Positions 1 to 7,411 of a DNA stretch of 21,563 nucleotides are shown one piece after another; position 1 is the first letter of the stretch, and every line of letters starts with the position of its first letter. The notes under the pieces are model-generated. The model did not search any database. It saw nothing but the letters and a program-made list of their open reading frames with translations, and had not been told where the DNA came from. The position numbers and the translations under genes were made by a program. The stretch lies in contig JBIOJM010000156.1 in the NCBI GenBank assembly GCA_044450785.1, positions 1-21,563 on the forward strand, read 5' to 3'. The DNA is from JBIOJM01 sp044450785 (GTDB lineage: Bacteria > Planctomycetota > Planctomycetia > Isosphaerales > Isosphaeraceae).

Positions 1-7
1 CCCCTGG

Positions 8-28
8 CCCCCCCTTCACAAGGGGGGG
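8..28. repeat. GC-rich inverted repeat at window edge
   Basis: Seven C (8-14), a 7-nt spacer and seven G (22-28) form a short perfect hairpin. On the plus strand it is followed by A rather than T, and on the minus strand there is no U-run visible inside the window, so it cannot be called a terminator from what is shown. It lies downstream of the leftward ankyrin gene and could help end that transcript. Confidence 0.4.
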
Positions 29-111
29 AAAACCGCGCAACGAAATCGGGATGAACGCGCAACTTGTGCAAGAACAACTTCTCATCATCCCGTCCTCGCC
101 CGATCCGGACG

Positions 112-609
112 TCATTCCCCGGCGCGTTTTCCGCAATCGGCGACTCCGAACGTGAGTGCAGCGACGACCACGTGCTTGCCAGCAGCGATCGCGAGGCTTA
201 GTGCCGTCCGGCCCCGGTTGTCTTCCAGGCCGATTCTTGCGCCGTGGTCGATCAGCAGAGTCACCACCTGATCACACGTGTCTTCCGCGTTGATCAAGTC
301 GGGGTGGGAGGCAAGCAGTTTCGCCACGCGATCCTCGAGGCCCAGGAAGGCCGCCCGGAAGATGTCGAGCGTCGAGCCTTTTGACGGCAGATAAGCGGCC
401 ACTGCGTCTCGTTTGTAGAAGACGGCCGCGCAATACGGCGTGACCCGCACGAGCGTTTCGTTGTTGTAACACCCCGTGGCATTCACCTCGGCCCCCCGTG
501 AGACCAGGTACTTGACGGCCTCCAGCTTCCCGCTGCGGGCTCCCTCCCACAAGAGTGTCGGGTTGTGATTTGCCCGCTTGTGGCCTTGAAGCTTCGTCCC
601 CAATCCCAT
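112..609 (-). CDS. Ankyrin-repeat protein, shortened
   Basis: A 165-aa protein. Residues about 16-44 and 51-80 have ankyrin character (EGARSGKLEAVKYLVSRGAEVNA, then a TPxxxA...YL.SKG unit), and residues 110-140 carry another (VVTLLIDHGA ... GRTALSLAIAAGK). Ankyrin repeats bind proteins and the partner is unknown. The ATG at 609 is preferred over a longer reading to 759 because an AGG ribosome site precedes it and the extra N-terminus has no repeat character. Odd point: after 'NAEDT' the sequence jumps directly into the middle of a repeat helix (CDQVVTLLI) without the usual TPLH-A-G start, which suggests an in-frame internal deletion of about half a repeat. The C-terminal repeat is also cut short. 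It is divergent from the arginine decarboxylase gene, with about 118 bases between the starts. Confidence 0.7.
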   Translation of the reverse strand: MGLGTKLQGHKRANHNPTLLWEGARSGKLEAVKYLVSRGAEVNATGCYNNETLVRVTPYCAAVFYKRDAVAAYLPSKGSTLDIFRAAFLGLEDRVAKLLASHPDLINAEDTCDQVVTLLIDHGARIGLEDNRGRTALSLAIAAGKHVVVAALTFGVADCGKRAGE

Positions 610-727
610 AATAATTCTACCTGAGAGTTTGGCGGCGCTCGGGGGCGACGCGACGACGATCCGGGTGAGGGTGCAAGATCCGGCGCGATCACTGCGGTCG
701 GCCGGTCCAGGAGGTGTCACGCAAGAA

Positions 728-1273
728 ATGTACGTACCCACGAAACTGTTCTTCACCAAGGGTGTGGGGACCCGGCGCGATAAATTGACCAGCTTCGAGC
801 TGGCCCTGCGCGACGCCCGGATCGCCTGCTACAACCTCGTTCGCGTTTCGAGCATCTTCCCGCCCAACTGCAAGGAAATCTCGATCGACGAAGGGCTGAA
901 GCAACTCGAGCCGGGTCAGATCGTCCACGTCGTGATGAGCGAATGCGCCACGGCCGAACCCAATCGGTTGGTCGCCGCCAGTGTCGGCGTCGCGATCCCG
1001 CGCGACCGGAGCCTGTTCGGCTACCTGTCCGAACATCATGCCTACGGCCAGACAGCCAAGACCGCCGCGGATTATGCGGAGGACCTCGCCGCCGAGATGC
1101 TCGCCACCGTTCTGGGTGTCGAATTCAACCCCGACAGCTCGTGGGACGAGAAGCGGGAGATCTGGAAAATCGCCGACGTCTTCTACAAGACCAAGGAGAT
1201 CACCCAGACCGCCATCGGCCACAAGGACGGCCTGTGGAGCACCGTCGTGGCCGCTGCCATCCTCCTGCCGTGA
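728..1273 (+). CDS. pdaD: Pyruvoyl-dependent arginine decarboxylase
   Basis: A 181-aa protein that converts arginine to agmatine and CO2, the first step of agmatine-based polyamine synthesis. The family makes its own pyruvoyl cofactor by self-cleavage between two serines. Here the site is the SS of VSSIFPPNC at residues 41-42, giving a short beta chain and an alpha chain that begins with the modified Ser42. The N-terminus MYVPTKLFFTKGVG and the motif SIFPPNCKEI match the family closely, and the length fits archaeal and bacterial members (about 160-185 aa). The ATG at 728 is chosen over an earlier ATG at 629 because it starts exactly at the family N-terminus and has AGGAGGT at 709-715. A deoxyhypusine-synthase-like gene follows 76 bases downstream, which supports a polyamine role. 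Confidence 0.92.
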   Translation: MYVPTKLFFTKGVGTRRDKLTSFELALRDARIACYNLVRVSSIFPPNCKEISIDEGLKQLEPGQIVHVVMSECATAEPNRLVAASVGVAIPRDRSLFGYLSEHHAYGQTAKTAADYAEDLAAEMLATVLGVEFNPDSSWDEKREIWKIADVFYKTKEITQTAIGHKDGLWSTVVAAAILLP

Positions 1274-1349
1274 TCATGCAAAAACGAAGAGCGCCGGGAC
1301 GATGCAGCGGGGCGGCCGGACGCGGACCGCGACACGAAAGTGACCGAGC

Positions 1350-2477
1350 ATGGACTTCCTCGAGAGCATCAGCCTGCATCGCATCGCCCCGCCGGAAATT
1401 ACCGGCGGCGAGACCGTCGCCGACCTCATCGACCAGACCTTCTCCAGTTACAACGCGGGACGGCTTCGCGAGCTCTGCCAGGTCTTCACGCAAAAATCTC
1501 TCGAGCCCGGCTGCACCGTCGGCATGGCGCTCTCCGGCGCGCTGACTCCGGCCGGTCTGGGGCTGAGCTGCCTGATCCCCTTGATCAAGGCCGGCTTCGT
1601 CGACTGGATCGTCTCGACCGGCGCCAACCTCTATCACGACACGCACTACGCGCTCGACCTGCCACTGCACCAGAGCCGTCCCAACCTCGACGATCACGCC
1701 CTGCGCAAGAACGACGTCATCCGGATCTACGACATCGTCTTCGATTACAAGACCCTGCTCGATACGGACGCGTTCTACCGCGAGCTGATCCAGGATGAGG
1801 CATTTGCCCGGCCGATGGGGACCGCCGAGTTCCACTACGAAGTCGGGCGCTATCTCCATGGCCGCGCCCGTGAGCTCGGCCGGCCGACGCCAAGCTTGCT
1901 GGCCGCGGCCTTCGAGGCGGACGTGCCGATCTACACCTCGAGTCCCGGCGACAGCTCGATCGGGATGAACCTGGCCGCCCTGAGCTTGCAGGGCGGCAAG
2001 CTCCAGATCGACCCACTCCGCGACGTCAACGAGACAGCCGCCATCGTCTTTGGCGCCAAGCGAGAGGGAGGTACGTCCGCCGTCCTGATCCTGGGAGGAG
2101 GCAGCCCCAAGAACTTCATCCTCCAGACCGAGCCCCAGATCCAGGAAGTCCTCGGGCTCCCCGAGAGCGGTCACGATTATTTCCTGCAGATCACCGACGC
2201 CCGTCCCGACACGGGGGGGCTCTCCGGCGCGACCGCCAGCGAGGCGATGACCTGGGGCAAGGTCGACCCCGACACACTGCCCGATTCAGTGATCTGCTAC
2301 ACCGACTCGACAATCGCTCTCCCCCTGCTGACCGCCTACGCTCGGGCACGCCATGCCCCGCGGCCCCTGCGCCGCTTGTATCGACGGCGAGTCATCGATT
2401 ACGAACGGATGCGCCAGGAATATCAAGAGCGGATCGCACGTGTCACACCGGCTGACAACCCGTGTCCTCGTCGTTGA
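1350..2477 (+). CDS. Deoxyhypusine synthase-family protein
   Basis: A 375-aa protein with the Rossmann-type deoxyhypusine synthase fold. Visible hallmarks are DVPIYTSSPGDSSIG at residues 191-204, the glycine-rich GGGSPKNFIL at 249-258 whose Lys254 aligns with the lysine that forms the enzyme-substrate imine in the eukaryotic enzyme, and the C-terminal EAMTWGKV...DSTIALPLL (298-327). Eukaryotic enzymes use NAD and spermidine to modify eIF5A. Bacteria lack eIF5A, and bacterial homologues are thought to make polyamines such as homospermidine or to act on related amines. Placement directly after the arginine decarboxylase suggests an agmatine- or putrescine-linked aminobutyl transfer (inference). 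The start is an ATG with a weak GAAAG upstream. The 3' end overlaps the Sua5 gene by 38 bases, indicating one transcript. Confidence 0.85.
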   Translation: MDFLESISLHRIAPPEITGGETVADLIDQTFSSYNAGRLRELCQVFTQKSLEPGCTVGMALSGALTPAGLGLSCLIPLIKAGFVDWIVSTGANLYHDTHYALDLPLHQSRPNLDDHALRKNDVIRIYDIVFDYKTLLDTDAFYRELIQDEAFARPMGTAEFHYEVGRYLHGRARELGRPTPSLLAAAFEADVPIYTSSPGDSSIGMNLAALSLQGGKLQIDPLRDVNETAAIVFGAKREGGTSAVLILGGGSPKNFILQTEPQIQEVLGLPESGHDYFLQITDARPDTGGLSGATASEAMTWGKVDPDTLPDSVICYTDSTIALPLLTAYARARHAPRPLRRLYRRRVIDYERMRQEYQERIARVTPADNPCPRR

Positions 2478-3465
2478 CCCCGGCGAGCCCGACCCGGCTG
2501 TCCTCGATAGGGCGGCGCGGGTCTTGCTGCGCGGGGGGTTGGTCGCGTTCGCAACCGAGACGGTCTATGGATTGGGGGCGATCGCCACACTGCCCGCGGC
2601 CGTCGCCCGGATCTTCGCCGCCAAGGGGCGGCCCGCGATCAACCCCGTGATCGTCCACGTCGCGGGGATCGCACAAGCCAGGGACTGCGTTGCGGAATGG
2701 ACCGACGAGGCGGAGTGTCTGGCCCGGCGATTCTGGCCCGGCCCGCTGACGCTCGTCCTCAAGCGGGCCGAGAGCATCCCGGACGTGGTGACCGCCGGCA
2801 GGGATACCGTCGCGGTGCGCGCTCCCGCTGGTAAGGTGGCCCTTGGTCTGATCGAACGGTCGGGCAAGCCGATTGCGGCCCCGAGCGCGAACCGGTCGAA
2901 CCGGCTCTCGCCAACCCGGGCCAAGCATGTCCTGGCCGATCTCGCCGGCGCGATCGACCTGTTGATCGACAGCGGCCCGACGGAAGTCGGCCTCGAATCC
3001 ACGGTCCTCGACCTGACGACCGCGCGGCCGCGGCTCTTGCGCCCGGGACCGATCTCGATCAAGGACCTGGAAAGCGCGCTCTTCGGCCGGCGGGTGGTCG
3101 AGCCGATCGCGGACGAGCCGGCCGGCCGACCCTCGAGCCCTGGGCAAATGCCGGTCCACTACGCGCCGCGGACGCCGTCGTTTCGCGTCGAGAGGGGCGA
3201 GGACCTGGGCGGCGTGGTTCATCGAGGGAACACGGCGGTCGTCTCATTCGGCGAGCAAGCCGATCGGGCGCTGCCGGCGGCCGTCGCTCGGTTCACGCTG
3301 GAATCGCCGGCGGAGGCCTCGCGGCGACTCTACGACGTTCTGCACCACTGTGACTCGCTCGGCCTCGACTCGATCGTCGTTGTCATGCCGCCCGCCGACC
3401 CCGAGTGGCAGGCCGTTCGCGACCGGCTCGTCCGCGCGACTCGGCCGCTCAAGGAGCGAGAGTGA
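2440..3465 (+). CDS. tsaC: Threonylcarbamoyl-AMP synthase, Sua5 type
   Basis: A 341-aa protein. It makes L-threonylcarbamoyladenylate from threonine, bicarbonate and ATP for the t6A37 modification of ANN-decoding tRNAs. Residues about 15-207 form the YrdC domain, with the substrate-binding pattern K62-G-R64 ... N68 (AKGRPAINP) and S149-A-N151 (APSANRSN). Residues about 232-245 (SSPGQMPVHYAPRTP) are the linker typical of Sua5, followed by the C-terminal Sua5 domain, so this is the long form rather than short TsaC. The GTG at 2440 is chosen because conserved sequence begins soon after it and AGAGCGGA lies just upstream. The ATG at 2353 would add 29 residues with no family likeness, deep inside the previous gene. 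It ends 17 bases from the convergent ruvB stop, with no terminator visible between them. Confidence 0.9.
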   Translation: MSHRLTTRVLVVDPGEPDPAVLDRAARVLLRGGLVAFATETVYGLGAIATLPAAVARIFAAKGRPAINPVIVHVAGIAQARDCVAEWTDEAECLARRFWPGPLTLVLKRAESIPDVVTAGRDTVAVRAPAGKVALGLIERSGKPIAAPSANRSNRLSPTRAKHVLADLAGAIDLLIDSGPTEVGLESTVLDLTTARPRLLRPGPISIKDLESALFGRRVVEPIADEPAGRPSSPGQMPVHYAPRTPSFRVERGEDLGGVVHRGNTAVVSFGEQADRALPAAVARFTLESPAEASRRLYDVLHHCDSLGLDSIVVVMPPADPEWQAVRDRLVRATRPLKERE

Positions 3466-3482
3466 TCGCGCCGGCCAGTCAT

Positions 3483-4595
3483 TCAGTCGAAGAGCCGCCG
3501 CTGGGAATCGAACGAGGAGAGATCCGCCTCCGGCTCGGGCAAGGGGGCGGGAAGCCCCATGTGAAGATAGGCGGCCGACGTAACCTGGCGCCCTCGTGGC
3601 GACCGGACCAGGAATTCCCGGCGGAGCAGGTACGGCTCGACTTCGTCTTTCAGGGTGTCGGCCGAAACGTTCATCGTCGCGGCCAGGGCCTCGACCCCGG
3701 TGGGGCCTCCGTCGAAGACGCGGATCAGGGTCTCGAGGTAGCGGCGGTCCTGCTTGTCAAGCCCTTCGGCATCGATCTCCTGCATGGCGAGCGCCTCGCG
3801 TGCGACCGACAGACTGATGTGCCCGTCGGCGCGGGCGAGGGCGTAGTCGCGGACCCATCGCAGTCGAGCGTTGGCGATCCGAGGGGTCCCGCGGCTGCGC
3901 GCTGCGAGCTCCCAGGCCGCTTCGGGCACCATCGTCGACCGCAGCTTGGCGACGTTGATCGTGACGATCCTGGCAAGGTCGTCCACATCGTAGAACTCGA
4001 GGTGCTCGTGCATGCCGAACCGCTCGCGCAGTGGGCCCGACAGCATGCCGCTCCGAGTCGTCGCTCCGATGATCGTGAATTTCTTCAAGGGGAGATTGAT
4101 GGTGCGCGCCGACATTCCTTCGCCGAGCACGACGTCGACGCGGAAATCTTCCATCACCGGGTAGATGAATTCCTCGACCGCGCGGGGCAGGCGATGGATC
4201 TCGTCGATGAACAGGATCGAGCCCTCCGACGCGTTGGTCAAAAAAGGCATGACGTCCATTTTCTTGTCGAGGGCCGCCCCGCTCGTGATGGAGAGCTCGA
4301 CGCCCAGCTCGTTGTGCAGGACCGTGGCGAAGGTCGTCTTGCCCAGTCCGGGCGGGCCGTCGAAGAGGATGTGGGGCAGCGGCTCGCCCCGCTTCTTCGC
4401 CGCGGCGAGGCAGATTTCCAGTCGCTGGGCGACGGCTCGCTGTCCGATGATCTCGGACAAGCGCTGCGGGCGGAGCTTCTCGTCGACCGGATCGGTGGCT
4501 CGCGCAGCAAGCCCGGCGGGGCCCGCAGACGATTCACCGGACGGCTCCGCGTTTTCGCCGCCCTTCGGTTTCCCTCTGATCGTCGGCTCTCGCAT
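3483..4595 (-). CDS. ruvB: Holliday junction branch-migration ATPase RuvB
   Basis: A 370-aa hexameric AAA+ motor that drives DNA through RuvA-bound Holliday junctions. Visible motifs: Walker A GPPGLGKTT (residues 80-88), Walker B LFIDEIH (128-134), sensor I GATTRSG (177-183), the arginine-finger region PLRERFG (188-194), the small AAA domain, and a C-terminal winged helix about 285-350 (ETLIRVFDGGPTGVEALAATM). The family usually has about 340 aa. The extra N-terminal 35 residues are low-complexity (Gly, Ala, Pro, charged), as often seen in planctomycetes. The ATG at 4595 is preferred over the in-frame start at 4667 because GAGAGGA precedes it. It lies 81 bases downstream of ruvA on the same strand, forming a ruvAB operon. 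No ruvC is in the window. Confidence 0.95.
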   Translation of the reverse strand: MREPTIRGKPKGGENAEPSGESSAGPAGLAARATDPVDEKLRPQRLSEIIGQRAVAQRLEICLAAAKKRGEPLPHILFDGPPGLGKTTFATVLHNELGVELSITSGAALDKKMDVMPFLTNASEGSILFIDEIHRLPRAVEEFIYPVMEDFRVDVVLGEGMSARTINLPLKKFTIIGATTRSGMLSGPLRERFGMHEHLEFYDVDDLARIVTINVAKLRSTMVPEAAWELAARSRGTPRIANARLRWVRDYALARADGHISLSVAREALAMQEIDAEGLDKQDRRYLETLIRVFDGGPTGVEALAATMNVSADTLKDEVEPYLLRREFLVRSPRGRQVTSAAYLHMGLPAPLPEPEADLSSFDSQRRLFD

Positions 4596-4676
4596 CGATC
4601 CGTCCTCTCTACCCTGACGATTAGGCAAGGAGTGTGGGCTCGATCCAGGGCGGGCCGCGCTCCGCACGCTCCGCCC

Positions 4677-5321
4677 CTATCGAGATTGCAGATAGATCGC
4701 TTCAATCATATCGGCCACGGACTTGAATTTCTTCTTGCCGGCCAGGACCCGGTCGATCGCCTCGCGGGCCTGGCTATCGGTATGTCCCACCGACAAGAGC
4801 GCCGCGAACGTGTCGCGGATCACATCGGGCTCGGCATTCTCGGGCGCGCCGTTGACCGCCGCCGCCGTCGCGCCCGACTCCGGTCCGACGATCAGGGCGA
4901 ACTTGCCGACCTTCCGCCTGAGCTTGGCGACGATCCGTTCGGCGGTCGCTTCGCCGATGCCGGGCAATGTGGACAAGGTTTTGACGTCCTGGTCCTGAAT
5001 CGTGCGGGCCAGCTCGCGGACCGGCCGGACCATCGCCCGCAGCGCCTTGCGCACGCCCACCCCGTCGACCGAGCAGAAGATATCGAAGAACTCGCGGTCG
5101 ATGGCTGAGAGGAACCCGACCAGCCGCGGGACCAGCCGGCTCACCATCGCGCCGCCCTCGATATAGAGGATCGTGTGAAACGCGACCGGCTCGCCCAGCC
5201 TCGACTGGAGCAGCCGGCGTGTCTGCTCGGGGACCTGGATCTCGATCTCGAACGGCTCGATCAAGAGCGTCACGGACTCATCGGAGACCGTATGAAGGAT
5301 ACCGCGCACTTTCGTGAGCAC
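4677..5321 (-). CDS. ruvA: Holliday junction DNA-binding protein RuvA
   Basis: A 214-aa tetrameric protein that holds the Holliday junction flat and loads RuvB. Domain I is an OB fold (residues 1-62, starting VLTKVRGILHTV). Domain II has two helix-hairpin-helix DNA-binding motifs, VDGVGVRKAL (85-94) and LPGIGEATAERI (119-130). A variable acidic/alanine linker (about 145-165) leads to domain III (168-211), which touches RuvB. The start is GTG at 5321: it sits where RuvA proteins begin (xxxKVRGxL) and GGAAAGGA lies 11 bases upstream. The longer frame to 5408 adds a basic segment without family likeness. It is first gene of the ruvAB pair. About 600 bases without another gene lie upstream. Confidence 0.93.
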   Translation of the reverse strand: MLTKVRGILHTVSDESVTLLIEPFEIEIQVPEQTRRLLQSRLGEPVAFHTILYIEGGAMVSRLVPRLVGFLSAIDREFFDIFCSVDGVGVRKALRAMVRPVRELARTIQDQDVKTLSTLPGIGEATAERIVAKLRRKVGKFALIVGPESGATAAAVNGAPENAEPDVIRDTFAALLSVGHTDSQAREAIDRVLAGKKKFKSVADMIEAIYLQSR

Positions 5322-5435
5322 TGCACTGACCGTCCTTTCCCGAGCTCTGCGCCACCGTGCTTTCTTGCTTTGTTCAGAAATTGTGCCGCGGGGCTCTGCC
5401 GGTTGCAAGCCGAGTCCGCCGCGGCATCGCTCTCT

Positions 5436-5490
5436 ACCGCGCTCTTGACCGCGCCGCCGACCGCACTCTTGACCGCGCCGCCAACCGCGC
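5436..5490. repeat. 24-bp tandem repeat, about 2.3 copies
   Basis: Two copies of a 24-base unit beginning ACCGC and containing CTCTTGACCGCGCCGCC (5436-5459 and 5460-5483) differ at two positions and are followed by a 7-base partial third copy. The repeat lies upstream of ruvA. On the minus strand it reads as a (V/S)GGAVKSAV-like peptide repeat, but no family likeness or good ribosome site supports translation. Confidence 0.75.
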
Positions 5491-5748
5491 GACCTCGGCT
5501 CGGGTCCAATCGGGCGCGATCCAGCCGGATCGATCGAGGCTCGCGGCGCGCGGAAATCGGCGGTTTTTAAAAATTTTTTTGGAGTCGATCGGCGATGACG
5601 ACGCGAAAGAAGACGATGCGCATGATCGGCGCGCAGCGTCGAAGAAAGCGAGCCGGCCTCGTTGTCTCCTTGTTACGAAAAACACTGCAAATACAGGTGT
5701 TGTGACCACATCGCCGTCATGACTGAGTACATAGGCATTTTATCGTCT

Positions 5749-5761
5749 TGCATGATATGCA
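5749..5761. repeat. Short perfect inverted repeat
   Basis: TGCAT-GAT-ATGCA is a 5-bp palindrome with a 3-base centre inside the AT-rich block. It could be an operator half-site pair for the downstream Lys-rich gene, but a palindrome this short can easily arise by chance. Confidence 0.25.
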
Positions 5762-5948
5762 GTTTACAACTCACGTTGATTTCATGCTTGAACTCTTATC
5801 GCATTCCATCTGATCGTGGAAAAAAAAGTCCATTTCTTACAAAGTTCCTCTTCCAAAAGTTGAAAGATTTGGTATGAATTGGCGCAGGGACCGGTCGATT
5901 CATGCCGGTCGGGATCAAGAAAGTATGTCTTTGAACGAGGAGACGACA

Positions 5949-6050
5949 ATGGCGGTGAAGAAATCCGAACCCGCGAAGAAGGCCCCGGCGAAGGCTGCTG
6001 CACCAGCCAAGAAGCCCGCACCGAAGAAGCCGGCCGGGAAGAAGAAGTGA
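5949..6050 (+). CDS. Tiny Lys/Ala/Pro-rich protein (histone H1-tail-like)
   Basis: A 33-aa open frame made almost wholly of Lys, Ala and Pro, with AKKAPAK and KKPAPKKPAGKKK blocks after MAVKKSEP. GAGGAG stands about 8 bases before the ATG (5936-5942 region), a strong ribosome site, and the frame ends in TGA at 6048. Such sequences resemble the C-terminal tails of histone H1 and of bacterial HU/AlgP-type proteins, which bind DNA or RNA non-specifically through charge. A nucleoid-associated or RNA-binding role is inferred from composition only. No structured domain is present. It could also be the remnant tail of a longer protein, but its own start and ribosome site argue for a real small gene. 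It is preceded by an AT-rich leader. Confidence 0.65.
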   Translation: MAVKKSEPAKKAPAKAAAPAKKPAPKKPAGKKK

Positions 6051-6489
6051 GTGAGCGGACGCCGAGCCTTGCTTCGCGTTCGTCGATCCAGGCGCCGTCA
6101 ACCAGATTTCGGCGCACCCGTTTACTGACTCGCAACAAGAGGTCCTCGCAACGGTTCATCAGATAGAGGAGTCGGGTCATCATGGGAACAAGGCTCACGC
6201 CAATAGCCTGGATACCCGGCTCCCCACTCAACTGATCAAACGGGGCAAGGAAGCGGAAGGGTTTGCCTCGTCCCGACCGAAGTCGGCCAGAGGCATCTCT
6301 CCATCTCCGGCGCTGCTGCGCCAGCCCGGGACCAGGAGCGCGGCCTCGGTATCTGGCATCCTTCGACCGATCGGCGCGCGGAGGCCTGGTGGCCTCGCCT
6401 TCGCGGCGGGCAGCCGTCGTTCCGCACGCCTGGCTGATCCTCGTGGATCGGCACGTTCGACTGGATCTCCCGAACATGGTCTGTCTTTC
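6051..6489. other. Unassigned region between Lys-rich gene and terminator
   Basis: These 439 bases separate the small Lys-rich gene from a strong plus-strand terminator. Long open frames exist on the minus strand (for example through 6101-6500), but they have no good start, are arginine-rich in the way of out-of-frame GC-rich DNA, and match no family known to me. The stretch may be a long 3' untranslated region, a non-coding RNA, or an eroded gene. Confidence 0.35.
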
Positions 6490-6521
6490 GCCGGCTCCCA
6501 TGGGGGGGCCGGCTTTTTTTT
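6490..6521 (+). terminator. Rho-independent terminator
   Basis: The arms GCCGGCTCCC and GGGGGCCGGC (one G-T wobble) enclose a 4-base loop and are followed by eight T (6514-6521). This is a textbook intrinsic terminator for plus-strand transcription. The nearest upstream plus-strand gene is the Lys-rich peptide, 440 bases away, which implies either a long 3' region or an unseen transcript. It also insulates the HEAT-repeat gene downstream. Confidence 0.85.
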
Positions 6522-6630
6522 CACCCGGCGTTAATGACCGATACAGCTCGACCTGCCCTTGGCGGTTTTCGAGGTTCTCGCTAACATGCCGGCCATTGTC
6601 AGTGCGGCTCCTCGAACAGGACAGATCGAC

Positions 6631-7368
6631 ATGAATGGCGCGTCAATCTCGAAATCGCGATGCTGCCGGCTCGGCTCGATCGTGTGGCTTGTCGCCTTCG
6701 CGGCCGGTGCGGGCTGTACGCCCTACATCGGGACGACCTACAAGAGCTTCCTTCGCCAGGTTCACGAGAATGCCGATCCCAACATCCGCTACGTCGCCTA
6801 CGCCAAGCTGGGCTCACCCGGGCTCTACGAAAACGCTGCTCAAAAGGGCGAGGCGGTCCGAGCCCTGATCGCCAAGTTTCAGGAAGGGCGAGAGCCGGTG
6901 GCAGTCCGTGCGGCGATCATTCGCAGCCTCGGCAACCTGCGGGATCGCCGTGCCCGTGACGTCGTGGTGAAGGCGGCCAACGACGTCGAGAACCCGCTGA
7001 TCCGGATCGAGGCCTGCCGCGCGCTCGGCAAGGTCGGTCTGCCGGAAGACGCGACCCTCCTGGCCAGGATCATGACGATCGACAAGCTCGAGGACTGCCG
7101 GATCGCGGCGATCGAGTCGCTGGGCATGCTCAAGGCAGAGGACCCGCGGATCTATCAGATCCTGCTCGACGGCATGGACCACGACGACCCCGCGATCCGG
7201 CTCGAATGTCTGCGCGCGCTCCGCGAGATCACGCACAAGGACCTGGGAGTCGATCCGGCTGCCTGGCGGCGCGAACTCGAACCGACGATCGCCTCGATGT
7301 CATCGCCATCGACCAAGCCGGCCTCGCCCCCTCGAAGTGCTCCGATCCGTGGTGGGCACCCGCAGTAA
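6631..7368 (+). CDS. HEAT-repeat lipoprotein
   Basis: A 245-aa protein. Residues 1-29 look like a lipoprotein signal: a basic start (SKSRCCR), a hydrophobic core (SIVWLVAFAAG) and Cys29 in AGAGC, with a Gly at -3 that is less usual. The mature part has about four HEAT/PBS-lyase-type helical repeats, seen in VAVRAAIIRSLGNLRD, PLIRIEACRALGKVG, CRIAAIESLGMLK and PAIRLECLRALREI. Such repeats are protein-binding scaffolds, and no catalytic residues are evident. The tail is Pro/Ser-rich. It is likely anchored to a membrane and facing the periplasm (inference). The ATG at 6631 is chosen because the signal peptide begins there and AGGACAG lies upstream. The earlier ATG at 6559 adds 24 residues of no signal character. 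It is convergent with the helicase gene (43-base gap). Confidence 0.8.
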   Translation: MNGASISKSRCCRLGSIVWLVAFAAGAGCTPYIGTTYKSFLRQVHENADPNIRYVAYAKLGSPGLYENAAQKGEAVRALIAKFQEGREPVAVRAAIIRSLGNLRDRRARDVVVKAANDVENPLIRIEACRALGKVGLPEDATLLARIMTIDKLEDCRIAAIESLGMLKAEDPRIYQILLDGMDHDDPAIRLECLRALREITHKDLGVDPAAWRRELEPTIASMSSPSTKPASPPRSAPIRGGHPQ

Positions 7369-7411
7369 AGCCGTGAGACATTCGCGATCCCGAGAACGCG
7401 GTCGTCCCATT

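Larger units (their letters stand above)
5322..5948. other. Gene-poor intergenic region with AT-rich block
   Basis: This 627-base stretch holds no supportable protein gene. It contains a 24-bp tandem repeat (5436-5490), an A/T run around 5567-5580, and an AT-rich block at about 5690-5880, in sharp contrast to the GC-rich surroundings. The block precedes the small Lys-rich gene at 5949 and may carry its promoter or a long 5' leader, though no clean -35/-10 pair is seen. Open frames through it (for example 5662-5877 plus) have no family likeness. Confidence 0.5.

Noticed and set aside
1200..2174. 324-codon minus-strand frame opposite the DHS-like gene
   Set aside because: Shadow frame; the plus strand carries the conserved deoxyhypusine synthase motifs.
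3405..5108. 567-codon plus-strand open frame opposite ruvAB
   Set aside because: It is the antisense shadow of ruvB and ruvA, which have clear motifs; its own translation has no family likeness.
5662..5877. 71-codon plus-strand frame in the AT-rich block
   Set aside because: Cys-rich, no ribosome site, no family likeness; probably chance.
5782..6501. 239-codon minus-strand frame upstream of the HEAT gene
   Set aside because: Runs through the Lys-rich gene and terminator, is Arg/Ser-rich, lacks a ribosome site, and matches nothing known to me.
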